The position numbers and the translations under genes were made by a program. A stretch of 48,601 nucleotides of DNA from Nitrospira sp. Lineage in GTDB: Bacteria > Nitrospirota > Nitrospiria > Nitrospirales > Nitrospiraceae. Positions 15,426 through 22,726 of this stretch are shown one piece after another. Within the stretch, counting starts at the first letter, position 1. Each line of letters begins with the position of its first letter. A model generated the notes under the pieces. The model ran no database searches and was not told where the DNA came from. It saw only the letters and a list, made by a program, of their open reading frames with translations. The DNA is taken from positions 1 to 48,601 of the forward strand of contig JANDJC010000018.1 in the NCBI GenBank assembly GCA_024331045.1, in the 5' to 3' direction.

Positions 15426-16610
15426 ATGAGTCGCGGCCTTGAGCAAGAAGCGCCCTACCGGGGGGTGGCGTTTTTCTCGATGGGATTTCGGCCATTCTTT
15501 TTAAGCGCAGCCCTGTTTGCTGGCATGGCCGTTCCCTTGTGGGTACTCATGCTCAATGGAGTCGAGGGCGTGACAGTCCGCTACTCTCCCAGGTGGTGGC
15601 ATGTCCATGAAATGGTCTTCGGATTTCTGCCGGCGGTCATCCTGGGGTTCTTATTGACTGCCATTCCGAACTGGATCGATCGGCCGCCCCTTAGAGGAGC
15701 TAAATTGGCAGGCCTCTGGGTCTTGTGGGTAATTGGACGGGTCGTGATTGCGGTGCCGTGGTTTCCCCCTCTGGTGGTTGCGATGCTCGATGGAGCGTTT
15801 CTGGTGACAGCGGCGGGATTGCTCTGGCGCGAAATCATCACGACAAGCAGTTGGAAAATTGCGCCAATGGGGGTGTTGGTGAGTTTCTATGCCCTCGCCA
15901 ACCTCCTGTTTCATGTGCTCACTCTGCAAGAGCGAAACGCGGATTTCCCCCCTCGCATGGCGTTGGCCGTGCTCCTGATTTTGCTGGTGGTGATCGGAGG
16001 GCGGATTGTTCCAAACTTTACAGAGGAGTTTTTTGAGATGCGGGGGAGGCCGGAACGGCCCTCCACCTTTTCGCGATATGATGGGCTGGCGATTGCGATG
16101 GTGGTTTTTTCCGGAGCCGTCTGGGTGGAATGGCCGTATGAGAGGGGAACAGGCTGGCTATTCGTGCTTGCTGGTCTGGTGAATGCCGGCCGCCTCGTCC
16201 GATGGAAAGGCTGGTTGACATGGCCCGAACCGCTGGTTCTGGTGTTGCACGTGGGGTACGGGTGGGTCGCAGCAGCGCTGTTGTTGGTGGGAGGATCATT
16301 GCTTGGTATTGGCTTGCCTCCTCCCGATGCGCTGCATGCCTTGACCGCCGGTGCTGTGGGGATCATGACCTTGGGGGTCATGACGAGAGCCAGTCTGGGC
16401 CACACGGGACGGCCCCGCCATGCTGGACCGCTGACCGTGTGTATATACCTAATGGCGTTTGTTGGTGCGCTGATACGGGTCTTCGGCCCCTCAGTGGGCT
16501 TGGCACACCGCGTCGCTATGGGGCTGGCCGCGATCAGTTGGAGCGGGGCGTACCTGTTGTTCGCCGCCTTTTACGGGCCCTTTCTCCTGAAACCAAGTGT
16601 GGATGAATGA
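15426..16610 (+). CDS. NnrS family multi-pass membrane protein
   Basis: This hydrophobic protein of about 394 residues has roughly 12 membrane segments. Family marks are FRPFFLSAALFA near the start, WHVHEMVFGF (a His-rich segment proposed to bind haem), IVPNFTEEFF and MTRASLGHTGRP. NnrS proteins are associated with nitric oxide stress and denitrification, where they help limit damage from NO-metal-thiol complexes. The start is uncertain: the frame opens with a TTG at 15381, while the ATG at 15426 lies just before the conserved region. An NO-related role fits a nitrogen-cycle organism. Confidence 0.85.
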   Translation: MSRGLEQEAPYRGVAFFSMGFRPFFLSAALFAGMAVPLWVLMLNGVEGVTVRYSPRWWHVHEMVFGFLPAVILGFLLTAIPNWIDRPPLRGAKLAGLWVLWVIGRVVIAVPWFPPLVVAMLDGAFLVTAAGLLWREIITTSSWKIAPMGVLVSFYALANLLFHVLTLQERNADFPPRMALAVLLILLVVIGGRIVPNFTEEFFEMRGRPERPSTFSRYDGLAIAMVVFSGAVWVEWPYERGTGWLFVLAGLVNAGRLVRWKGWLTWPEPLVLVLHVGYGWVAAALLLVGGSLLGIGLPPPDALHALTAGAVGIMTLGVMTRASLGHTGRPRHAGPLTVCIYLMAFVGALIRVFGPSVGLAHRVAMGLAAISWSGAYLLFAAFYGPFLLKPSVDE

Positions 16611-16752
16611 AAGAGAAGACTGCGAATAATTTGTTTTTATGTTACCGGCCAAGTTGCCGGCCATTGCAACTGGTCGAAGAAAGGGGAGGGGGATTGTCTG
16701 TTCCCAGCCTGAGGGAGCAGTCTATGCTGACCGATGGTCTCTACCCGTATAG

Positions 16753-17253
16753 ATGATGGCAACGGTACGTCAAGCGGTCTCCGCCGATGAGGAGCGGATC
16801 TGGGAGATCTTTCATACGGTCGTGGCGTCGGGTGACACCTACGCCTATGCTCCCACTACCTCCCGAGAGGAAGCCCTGGCCTCTTGGTTTCGAGCCGACA
16901 CCGCCACTTATGTGGCAGTCGAGAAGGACATGGTTGTTGGGACCTACATCCTGAGACCCAACCAACCAGGACTTGGCAATCATGTTGCGAACGCGGCTTT
17001 CATGGTAGACCCGCTAGCCCGGCGGCGGGGAATCGGTCGGCTGATGGGCGAACATTGTCTGCGGGAGGCCCGTCAATTAGGGTTTCTGGCCATGCAATTC
17101 AATTTCGTGGTTTCTACGAACCTACCGGCTGTCCGCTTATGGCAAACGCTCGGGTTTCAAATTGTTGGGAGGGTGCCAGGAGCGTTTCGCCATGCTCGAT
17201 GGGGGTTCGTGGATGTGTACATCATGTTTAGGACGCTCGAGTCAGCTGGTTGA
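16753..17253 (+). CDS. GNAT family N-acetyltransferase
   Basis: This 166-residue GCN5-type acetyltransferase has the acetyl-CoA loop RRRGIGRLM (about residues 91-99) after the beta-4 strand AAFMVDP. It also has the C-terminal pattern NLPAVRLWQTLGFQIVGRVP that is typical of the family. Such enzymes acetylate amino groups of small molecules or proteins; the acceptor is unknown. Two ATGs in tandem (16753 and 16756) are possible starts and no strong ribosome binding site is seen. It stands alone between NnrS and the repeat-containing gap. Confidence 0.87.
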   Translation: MMATVRQAVSADEERIWEIFHTVVASGDTYAYAPTTSREEALASWFRADTATYVAVEKDMVVGTYILRPNQPGLGNHVANAAFMVDPLARRRGIGRLMGEHCLREARQLGFLAMQFNFVVSTNLPAVRLWQTLGFQIVGRVPGAFRHARWGFVDVYIMFRTLESAG

Positions 17254-17366
17254 GGGTGCTGCACGGAACGTATCTTTTCGTCTCCCATCCGGCATTAAGG
17301 GCTCGAACCCAAAAAGAAGAGGCAGATGAAGAGGTGTGGACCAGTAGGGGACCGGTGATCCGTCTC

Positions 17367-17396
17367 TTGACCCAACTGGATGAGCTGCTAAAGAAT
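17367..17396 (+). promoter_or_regulatory. Weak candidate promoter ahead of the NAD(P)-binding protein gene
   Basis: TTGACC (17367-17372), an 18-base spacer and AAGAAT (17391-17396) match the consensus at 5/6 and 4/6 positions. It lies 127 bases upstream of the ATG at 17523. Transcripts starting here would include the pair of palindromic repeats at 17436-17491 in their leader. Confidence 0.3.
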
Positions 17397-17435
17397 AAAA
17401 TAATAACCAATTGGACGCTAGAGGGCGGTACATCT

Positions 17436-17491
17436 CCATGGCCAAATCGCCTGTGGCGATCAATTCCATGGCATCGCCTGTGGCGATCAAT
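17436..17491. repeat. Two-copy tandem repeat, each with a short hairpin
   Basis: Copy 1 (17436-17465) and copy 2 (from 17466) share CCATGGC followed by ATCGCCTGTGGCGATCAAT; copy 1 has an extra CAA between these blocks. Each copy contains the perfect hairpin ATCGCC-TGT-GGCGAT (17446-17460 and 17473-17487). The repeats lie in the leader of the downstream gene, so they could be paired operator sites or hairpins. They may equally be a recent duplication without function. Confidence 0.75.
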
Positions 17492-17522
17492 GGCCTGTAG
17501 TGGTCGGGAGGACTGTGACGAG

Positions 17523-18149
17523 ATGAAGATGGCGGTGATTGGTGCATCGGCTGGCGTTGGGCTCCACGTGACTCGTCTGGCCCTTGAACGGGGGCACGAG
17601 GTGACGACGTTGTCTCGTCGGGTTGTGCCCGTGCCGGATCGCGCGAATTTCAGAAAGGTGCAGGGTAGTGTAGCGGAAGAAGACAAGCTCAAAGTGGTGG
17701 TAGAGGAAGCTGAAGCGATTCTCGTGACGCTTGGGGTGAAAAGCCCGTTAGCCACCAAACTGTTTTCTTCTTCCGCTCGGTTGTTGCTTGATGTTCTCAA
17801 AGAACTGAACAGGTCGCCGACGCTCATTGTTCTGACGGGGTTCGGCGCAGGCGACAGTTGGAGTTACAACTCACTCCCCATGCGAATCTTTTTTACCTTG
17901 TTGCTCAGAGCGGTCTATGCCGATAAGACGGAGCAAGAACGGGTGATCGCCGGGAACTATTCACGGTGGGAAATCGTCCGACCGGGACGGCTGACCGACG
18001 GTCCGTTCACCGGCCAGTATCGGGTGTTGACTGACCTGACTAAAGGCATGAAGGTGAGCGCCATCTCTCGTGCCGATGTGGCCCACTTTATGGTGACACA
18101 AGCAGAACAGCCAACCTATCTCAATAAGTACCCGGCCTTGACCTATTGA
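17523..18149 (+). CDS. NAD(P)-binding Rossmann protein (atypical SDR, NmrA/BVR-B-like)
   Basis: This 208-residue protein opens with the dinucleotide loop MAVIGASAGVGLHV (GASxGVG). It follows the atypical SDR plan: a basic LSRR after the second strand (suggesting NADP preference), VLTGFGAGDS in the middle and WEIVRPGRLTDGP near residue 145. Relatives reduce small molecules or sense redox state; no classical Tyr-x-x-x-Lys catalytic pair is evident. The frame is open to 17250, but GGGAGG 11 bases upstream of the ATG at 17523 and the fold start argue for the short form. Its last 29 bases overlap the convergent DUF5069 gene. Confidence 0.85.
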   Translation: MKMAVIGASAGVGLHVTRLALERGHEVTTLSRRVVPVPDRANFRKVQGSVAEEDKLKVVVEEAEAILVTLGVKSPLATKLFSSSARLLLDVLKELNRSPTLIVLTGFGAGDSWSYNSLPMRIFFTLLLRAVYADKTEQERVIAGNYSRWEIVRPGRLTDGPFTGQYRVLTDLTKGMKVSAISRADVAHFMVTQAEQPTYLNKYPALTY

Positions 18150-18630
18150 GGTCGTGGAGAGATGAAAGGTATTCCCCACTCGGCGTGAGCGGCGCCGGGT
18201 GATCCCGATGCGGCACCTCCCGCCCTTCTTCCAGGTCCAACAGGTCGGCCCATGAGGTAATGTCAGTTCGGGTAGGGTCAATTGCTTCAAGAGCGTTCTT
18301 GAACCGAGCTGCGCTTTCGGGAGAACTTGGTCTCCGTGCCAGCAGCCTACGGTTCCATTCTTCCAGCTCAGCGGGGGTGTGAGGCCGGGCCGTCCGCTGA
18401 AACCAAGCGACGACTGCTTCGTCGGACTGATTGGCCTGCACGGCAGCCGAGAATTGCTCGCTCGTCATGCCGGCAAATTCCAGCAACTGTTCGTCTAGAG
18501 GGCAAGGATAGATGTAGTCGCCTTGCGTGCCGGCCAGGACCGCTCGGCACTTGTCAAGCATGCGGGCCAGGTGAACGTATCCCCCTAGTCTCACCCTCAT
18601 GCTTCGAGGAACACCAGTTCGCAAATCCAT
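18121..18630 (-). CDS. DUF5069 family protein
   Basis: This 169-residue protein opens with MDLRTGVPRSMRVRLGGYVHLARMLDK, matching the N-terminal pattern of DUF5069 (MDLR..PRS....LGGY..L.R..DK). It is probably cytoplasmic, and the helical central part contains the family-like YPCPLDEQLLEFAGM. Function is unknown. The 3' end overlaps the 3' end of the opposite-strand Rossmann gene by 29 bases (18121-18149), so both C-termini are encoded by complementary DNA. It lies 15 bases downstream of the DUF3386 gene on the same strand, probably in one transcript. Confidence 0.8.
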   Translation of the reverse strand: MDLRTGVPRSMRVRLGGYVHLARMLDKCRAVLAGTQGDYIYPCPLDEQLLEFAGMTSEQFSAAVQANQSDEAVVAWFQRTARPHTPAELEEWNRRLLARRPSSPESAARFKNALEAIDPTRTDITSWADLLDLEEGREVPHRDHPAPLTPSGEYLSSLHDLNRSRPGTY

Positions 18631-18632
18631 CG

Positions 18633-18656
18633 TTTAGAGCAGTCTTTAGAGCAGTC
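18633..18656. repeat. 12-bp tandem duplication across a stop codon
   Basis: TTTAGAGCAGTC occurs twice head to tail (18633-18644 and 18645-18656). The right-hand copy encodes the last residues and stop of the DUF3386 gene on the minus strand; the other copy lies just after the stop and repeats it. Confidence 0.9.
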
Positions 18657-19323
18657 TATGGTTAGTGAAGGTCAAGCTCCGAACCGATACGGCTCCTTGT
18701 TCGAAGGAGATGATCCGTCTGGTCGCCGGCAAGTCCGCTGACCCAACTCGAACATGGGAATCGGAGAAACTCTCCACGTTCTTCAGCGTCCCGTCCGTTG
18801 GCGAGTAGTAATAGACCGTATATCTGGTAGTGAGGTGCTTGCTATCCTGAGTCATAGTGCTGTCCTCGACATTGATGGTAAAAGCAAATGGCTCCATGCC
18901 GGGGTGCGCCATGTTGCGAGTAATCTGCGTAATACGGTCGTCCTTGATGCGATAATAGGAGTGAGAGCCGTGGATGATGAGTTTCACACCGAGTGGATGG
19001 CCGTCTTCCTCCATGGTCAGGAGGTACTTCCCGTCAGACTCCTCGAAGCTTCTGGGCCCCCGATGGACAGCGATCATGCCAAGCTGATCCTGTACCCATT
19101 TTTGAGTCTCGAGATCGCTCAGCTGAACAGAAACCTCGCGCGGGCTTTTGACCGTTGCGGTTCCTACCGTTTCCTTCCCGTTCACGTTGACGACGAGGTT
19201 GGCGGTAAAACCGGCGAAGTCTCGAGGCCATCGGGCCGTTGCCTCAAAAGCTCGGCGAAGCAACGTCCTTGCCTGAGGGTCGTCAATCACATTGGTTGCA
19301 GGATGAGGACATTCGCTCATCAT
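18646..19323 (-). CDS. DUF3386-like protein
   Basis: This 225-residue protein resembles DUF3386, a family best known from cyanobacteria: RTLLRRAFEATARWPRDFAGFTANL near the start, then a beta-rich body (SYYRIKDDRITQITR; TTRYTVYYYSPTDGTLKNVESFSD). There is no signal peptide or catalytic motif. Paired MMs start the protein (19323 or 19320). A 12-bp tandem duplication covers its stop codon. It precedes DUF5069 by 15 bases, and both are unknown. Assignment to DUF3386 is from memory of the pattern and is moderately sure. Confidence 0.75.
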   Translation of the reverse strand: MMSECPHPATNVIDDPQARTLLRRAFEATARWPRDFAGFTANLVVNVNGKETVGTATVKSPREVSVQLSDLETQKWVQDQLGMIAVHRGPRSFEESDGKYLLTMEEDGHPLGVKLIIHGSHSYYRIKDDRITQITRNMAHPGMEPFAFTINVEDSTMTQDSKHLTTRYTVYYYSPTDGTLKNVESFSDSHVRVGSADLPATRRIISFEQGAVSVRSLTFTNHRLL

Positions 19324-19463
19324 CGAAACGGCCTCCGTGAAGGAAAAAACCGAGGGTATTATACAGGCCGTTGGAGAGGGGGCTCAACAGGGCTGGAAGC
19401 GACCGGGGATGTCCAAGGTACGTATGCGCACGGTATGTGCCCACGGTCTGTATCATGGTGTGT

Positions 19464-19512
19464 GCATAGAGGGTATGCGCATAAGGGTATGCGTCGCATA
19501 AGGGTATGCGTC
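19464..19512. repeat. Short palindromic tandem repeats (GCATA-AGGG-TATGC)
   Basis: Two perfect 17-bp copies of GCATAAGGGTATGCGTC (19479-19495 and 19496-19512) follow a diverged copy GCATAGAGGGTATGC (19464-19478). More decayed versions with GGTATGTGC and GTATGCGCAC extend left to about 19420. Each unit is an inverted repeat, GCATA and TATGC around AGGG. They could be clustered binding sites or replication-slippage products. Confidence 0.85.
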
Positions 19513-19610
19513 TAGAGGGGCAAGCTTGCGAATTTTGGGGTCCTTATTTCTGTTCTGCCCCTTTGCACGGGAAGAGCCAACGGCGGAACCCGAAAAAATC
19601 AAGATGAATA

Positions 19611-19619
19611 TGATATACT
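19611..19619 (+). promoter_or_regulatory. Candidate extended -10 promoter element
   Basis: TGATATACT fits the extended -10 consensus (TGnTATAAT with one mismatch). No good -35 lies 17 bases upstream, as expected for extended -10 promoters. It would start a transcript about 105 bases before the basic-tailed protein gene at 19731. Confidence 0.35.
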
Positions 19620-19730
19620 CGGACAATTTTATTCTTGGTACCAGAAACCCTGTGATGGCGTGATCAGTTGACCGGCTTTTTATTAGTGAGAAGGTAAGCT
19701 TCCCAGCGGGACGAAACGAAAAGGACAACC

Positions 19731-20117
19731 ATGGAAAGGCGTGTGGCCTCCTATACGGAAGAAGAGGAAATGAATCAACGCCGCAAACTTCTTAATGCGG
19801 CTAGACGAGGAGATACCAAGGCCATCAACAAGTTGTTCGAACTCTATCAGGTGCGCATTTTCAGTGGGGAGCAACTTGCCAAGATGAATAGAACGTTAGC
19901 CTCTTCAGCTGCCACCTCGTCGGGGAAGGGAGAGAAGGGCACGACGCATGGGTCGTCCAAGAACACGACGAATACCACTTCGGCGGTGGGTGAGTCAGCA
20001 AAAGGACCGGCAAAACAAGCGTCATCGAGGCGGACCGAGCGGCGGCCTGGTCGGCAAGCGGAACGAAAACCGAATAAAACTCACGGAGCGAAAAAGCAAA
20101 AAGCCAAGCGCAAGTAA
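19731..20117 (+). CDS. Small protein with helical N-terminus and very basic, low-complexity tail
   Basis: The 128-residue protein has two parts. Residues about 14-55 (RRKLLNAARRGDTKAINKLF) look helical and recall the start of sigma-70 region 2. Residues 56-128 are Ser/Thr/Lys/Arg-rich and end in GAKKQKAKRK, suggesting an unstructured nucleic-acid-binding tail. AAAGGA lies upstream of the ATG at 19731, but an ATG at 19770 behind AGAGGAA is a good alternative that starts at the helix. I do not recognise a family and a complete sigma factor is excluded by length. It could be a small DNA- or ribosome-associated protein. Confidence 0.6.
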   Translation: MERRVASYTEEEEMNQRRKLLNAARRGDTKAINKLFELYQVRIFSGEQLAKMNRTLASSAATSSGKGEKGTTHGSSKNTTNTTSAVGESAKGPAKQASSRRTERRPGRQAERKPNKTHGAKKQKAKRK

Positions 20118-20184
20118 CGGCTCTCGCCAAGCAGAAGGTGGCGCATATTTGACTGGATAATCCGCAACGGATCCCTCTGATCGG

Positions 20185-20514
20185 CTACTGGACTACCACG
20201 CGTAACCCGCCTCCAGCCAGTTTGCTGGCAATGTCCTCGGCAAGCTCAAGCGGTCCACTGTACACCACCGCTTGTCCCTCGTGGTCAATGCGATAGGCCA
20301 GCTCAAACGCTTTGCGAGGAGTCATGCCAGGAATATATCGGCAGAAAAGGTCGATCACTTGCTGATACGTGTGGCAATCACAATTGAAGACGACGACGCG
20401 GGACTCGAGTCCTCTTCCGGTCCCGATTTCAACATCCTCAGTGGTTTCCGGGATGGTCTGTGGTATCGAGGTCATGGCGGCGAAAATTCTAGCAAACGCT
20501 GGCCGCGACGTCAT
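20185..20514 (-). CDS. Divergent ClpS-like adaptor protein
   Basis: This protein of 109 residues (96 if it starts at the ATG at 20475) has a core that follows ClpS. VVVFNCDCHTYQQVIDLF corresponds to the strand with the NDD motif, then come GMTPRKAFELAYRIDHEGQAVV and a C-terminal GGLRVVV strand. ClpS delivers N-degron substrates to ClpA/ClpC. Of the pocket residues, Asn and one Asp of NDD are kept but the middle Asp is Cys, and the histidine of HxxG appears replaced by Asp or shifted by one. Substrate choice may therefore differ. No clp gene is adjacent. Confidence 0.75.
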   Translation of the reverse strand: MTSRPAFARIFAAMTSIPQTIPETTEDVEIGTGRGLESRVVVFNCDCHTYQQVIDLFCRYIPGMTPRKAFELAYRIDHEGQAVVYSGPLELAEDIASKLAGGGLRVVVQ

Positions 20515-20562
20515 GCTGGCGCGGTGTGCCCACGAGCTTTTTTGAAAGCCCGGCAGGGGGCC

Positions 20563-21714
20563 TCATAAGGGAGCCAGGTACAATGTTTCCATAACCGTGT
20601 CCGCGTACCGCCTGCCAAGCGGAGTCAAGCAGACGTAATCGTCTTTCCATTCGATCAAGCCCCTTGTTGCTAGGCGATGCAAAGCCTGATGTTGGGGAGT
20701 GTTGGGATGGACGAGGTGGTGAGGGACTCCTCTGACCAACCGGAGCCCAAATATCAGCGCTTCCAGGTTTCGTTCGTCTCCCGTTAATCTGATCTGCTCC
20801 CCTATGGGCAAGTAACCGGCGGCTAGAGCGGTGATATAGGCGGACAGGTCCGCAACGTTACCGAACCGAGATCCATCCACATAGGATTGCGCGCTCGGGC
20901 CGAGGCCTAAGTAGTCTCCATCGGTCCAATAGAGGAGATTGTGTCGGCAGGCGAAGCCGGGCAAGGCGTAATTGGAGATTTCGTACCGTTCAAAACCCGC
21001 CGCTTGGAAAATGGCCTCCGCTGCCAGTTCCATTTCGATTTGCAGCGCCTCATCGGGGGGAGGGACGAGATGATGGGCGACATCCAGGGCAAGCTCGGTA
21101 TCTTCTTCGATGGTCAAGGCATAGCAGGAGACATGGGTTGGCTCGAGTTCGAGTGCCGATCGCACAGTTTCCGTCCAGGATTGCAACGTTTGTCCTGGGA
21201 GGCCATACATGAGATCGAGATTGATATTGCGGAAACCAGCGGCACGGGCCGCCCGCACCACTTGCTTGGCATCGCGAACACGACCAGGGCGGCCAAGGGG
21301 GGCAAAGTCTTGCTGATTCAGAGATTCGACTCCCACGCTGAGGCGATTGAATCCCGCCTCCACCAACCGATTGAGGTCGGTTGGTCCGATGGTGGAGGGA
21401 TGGGTTTCGACCGTGATTTCAGGAGACGGTTCGGTCGGCCACGAGGCCTGGATCAGTTGCAGGATCGAGACCAATTGAGAAACCGGCAGCACGGTCGGCG
21501 TGCCTCCGCCTACGTACACACTTTGGAGGGGACGTCGAATGACCTGGTTTTGTCGATGGAGCGTAATCTCTTGTGCCAGTGCGGCGCAAAAGGCGTCCAT
21601 CCGCTCAGGTTTGGCGATGTCGAGGTAAAAGGCACAGAAGCGACATCGTTGCCTGCAAAACGGGATATGGATATAGACACCGATTGCGCGTGGTGTTTCG
21701 GTGATCATGGTCAT
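20563..21714 (-). CDS. hemW: Radical SAM haem chaperone HemW (HemN-like)
   Basis: This 383-residue radical SAM protein has the cluster motif CRQRCRFC (Cys20, Cys24, Cys27), the SAM-binding GGGTPT (69-74) and the C-terminal HemN domain with RHNLLYW. The HNxxYW signature is associated with haem binding in HemW. Once annotated as anaerobic coproporphyrinogen oxidase, HemW lacks that enzyme's extra N-terminal segment and is thought to insert haem into respiratory proteins; the length and short N-terminus here fit HemW. Its ATG overlaps the stop of the upstream 88-residue gene by four bases, so they are coupled. Confidence 0.92.
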   Translation of the reverse strand: MTMITETPRAIGVYIHIPFCRQRCRFCAFYLDIAKPERMDAFCAALAQEITLHRQNQVIRRPLQSVYVGGGTPTVLPVSQLVSILQLIQASWPTEPSPEITVETHPSTIGPTDLNRLVEAGFNRLSVGVESLNQQDFAPLGRPGRVRDAKQVVRAARAAGFRNINLDLMYGLPGQTLQSWTETVRSALELEPTHVSCYALTIEEDTELALDVAHHLVPPPDEALQIEMELAAEAIFQAAGFERYEISNYALPGFACRHNLLYWTDGDYLGLGPSAQSYVDGSRFGNVADLSAYITALAAGYLPIGEQIRLTGDERNLEALIFGLRLVRGVPHHLVHPNTPQHQALHRLATRGLIEWKDDYVCLTPLGRRYADTVMETLYLAPL

Positions 21715-21977
21715 GGGAGGGGCGGGAAAGGACGACCATAGTCTCGTTCAAGGACGAGCTCAATTTCATCCTCCGGTGATTTGCCACGATTACGAGTATG
21801 CACGGTCCAGTCTCCGGTTCGCCGCACCAATTCGAAGATGGACTTCAGCAACTCCGGTTTCAGCCTCGATTCCCATAGATGGGTCCACGCATAGTGGTCC
21901 TCTTCACCTTCGTAATGATCGGGGAAGTGGGCTTCAAGGCTGAATCGGAGCACGAATGTTTTTTCTTCATGATACAT
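21711..21977 (-). CDS. Hypothetical protein translationally coupled to hemW
   Basis: This 88-residue soluble protein is rich in aromatic and charged residues (LRFSLEAHFPDHYEGEEDHYAW). It has no cysteines or signal peptide. Its TGA overlaps the hemW ATG (ATGA), which supports it as a real gene. It may help the haem chaperone, but there is no direct evidence. It is divergent from the FmdB-type gene, with 73 bases between them. Confidence 0.7.
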   Translation of the reverse strand: MYHEEKTFVLRFSLEAHFPDHYEGEEDHYAWTHLWESRLKPELLKSIFELVRRTGDWTVHTRNRGKSPEDEIELVLERDYGRPFPPLP

Positions 21978-22050
21978 AGGGATTCTCTCGTTGCGATGGC
22001 GCAGGGTCCACTTCTATAATAAAAAGCAAAAACGGTGAAAGGAGGATAGT

Positions 22051-22275
22051 ATGCCTATCTTCGAATATGTGTGTCGGGAATGCAATCATCGATTTGAGTT
22101 ACTGGTTCAAGGGACGACACAGGCGGTGTGCCCCCAATGTCAGACCACCAAATTGGAGAAGCAGTTTTCCGTGTTTGGTGTGGGGGCTACGGCTGACTGG
22201 GCGTCGGCAGCAGGGCCCGGCCCTTGCGGGACCTGTGGTGATCCCAGAGGACCTGGCGCGTGCTCGATGAACTAG
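22051..22275 (+). CDS. FmdB family zinc-ribbon protein
   Basis: This 74-residue protein begins MPIFEYVCRECNHRFELL and has CREC (8-11) and CPQC (27-30), the zinc ribbon of FmdB-type putative regulatory proteins. A Gly/Ala-rich tail ends with a third Cys pair (CGTC) and another Cys. A strong ribosome binding site (AAAGGAGG) lies nine bases upstream. FmdB was named from a methanogen formylmethanofuran dehydrogenase operon, and its general function is still unclear. Confidence 0.9.
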   Translation: MPIFEYVCRECNHRFELLVQGTTQAVCPQCQTTKLEKQFSVFGVGATADWASAAGPGPCGTCGDPRGPGACSMN

Positions 22276-22282
22276 AGGATGC

Positions 22283-22606
22283 ATGGATGATTCCGCTGAA
22301 CTGCTCCTTCGTCGTGCTATCTCGGCTCTTGCCCAGGTTGATCCCTTGATCACATTGTTGCACCAGGTTCGGCAGGGACGCCTCGACCCTGCAAACGAGG
22401 GTCTTCGCGCTGTTACGGAGACCTGGCTGAAGACCTATGAACAGGCGGTGACAATGGAAAGGTTGACCGGCCTCGCCCTTCGTCGGCTGGATCCCTCTCC
22501 TCGTGTGGCGGTGTTGGTTGAGGCCGGTGTGCTGGCTGCCGATCATCAAGGAGTGAGGAGACTGTTCGCCGCCTTTCGTCGTGCCGAAGCTACGTTGGGG
22601 GAGTAG
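22283..22606 (+). CDS. Hypothetical helical protein next to the FmdB-type gene
   Basis: This 107-residue, all-helical soluble protein (MDDSAELLLRRAISALAQVD; AFRRAEATLGE) has no motif I recognise. AGAGGA precedes the ATG and the gap to the FmdB gene is seven bases, so they are probably co-transcribed. A 16-bp tandem duplication lies about 70 bases downstream. Function is unknown. Confidence 0.65.
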   Translation: MDDSAELLLRRAISALAQVDPLITLLHQVRQGRLDPANEGLRAVTETWLKTYEQAVTMERLTGLALRRLDPSPRVAVLVEAGVLAADHQGVRRLFAAFRRAEATLGE

Positions 22607-22673
22607 ACAGTACGGCAAGTCGGGAACGAGGAGCGAGTTGACCGGTCGGCAGACGATCAGCCGGTGCTTCGTT

Positions 22674-22705
22674 CGAGGAAAACATACGACGAGGAAAACA
22701 TACGA
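22674..22705. repeat. 16-bp tandem duplication
   Basis: CGAGGAAAACATACGA occurs twice without interruption (22674-22689 and 22690-22705). It is in the convergent gap between the helical protein gene and the end of the SUMF1-type gene (stop at 22727). Confidence 0.92.
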
Positions 22706-22726
22706 AGGGGGAGGCGGCGTCCCGTC

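Larger units (their letters stand above)
19324..19730. other. 407-base divergent gap with repeats and a promoter-like site
   Basis: The left half carries degenerate copies of a palindromic unit (see the repeat at 19464-19512). The right half is AT-richer and contains a TGATATACT extended -10 site at 19611-19619. No supported gene was found: the 91-codon minus-strand frame across 19453-19728 reads through the repeats and lacks family features. Confidence 0.5.

Noticed and set aside
17250..17522. N-terminal extension of the Rossmann-fold protein to 17250
   Set aside because: The extension translates the tandem hairpin repeats, lacks a ribosome binding site, and precedes the natural start of the nucleotide-binding fold.
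19464..19512. CRISPR-like array
   Set aside because: The repeats are contiguous with no unique spacers, only two to three units, and no cas genes are present.
18754..19515. 253-codon plus-strand frame opposite the DUF3386 gene
   Set aside because: It is a shadow of a better-supported gene and runs into the palindromic repeats.
19453..19728. 91-codon minus-strand frame in the gap before the basic-tailed protein gene
   Set aside because: Its C-terminal part is just translated tandem repeats, and it has no ribosome binding site.
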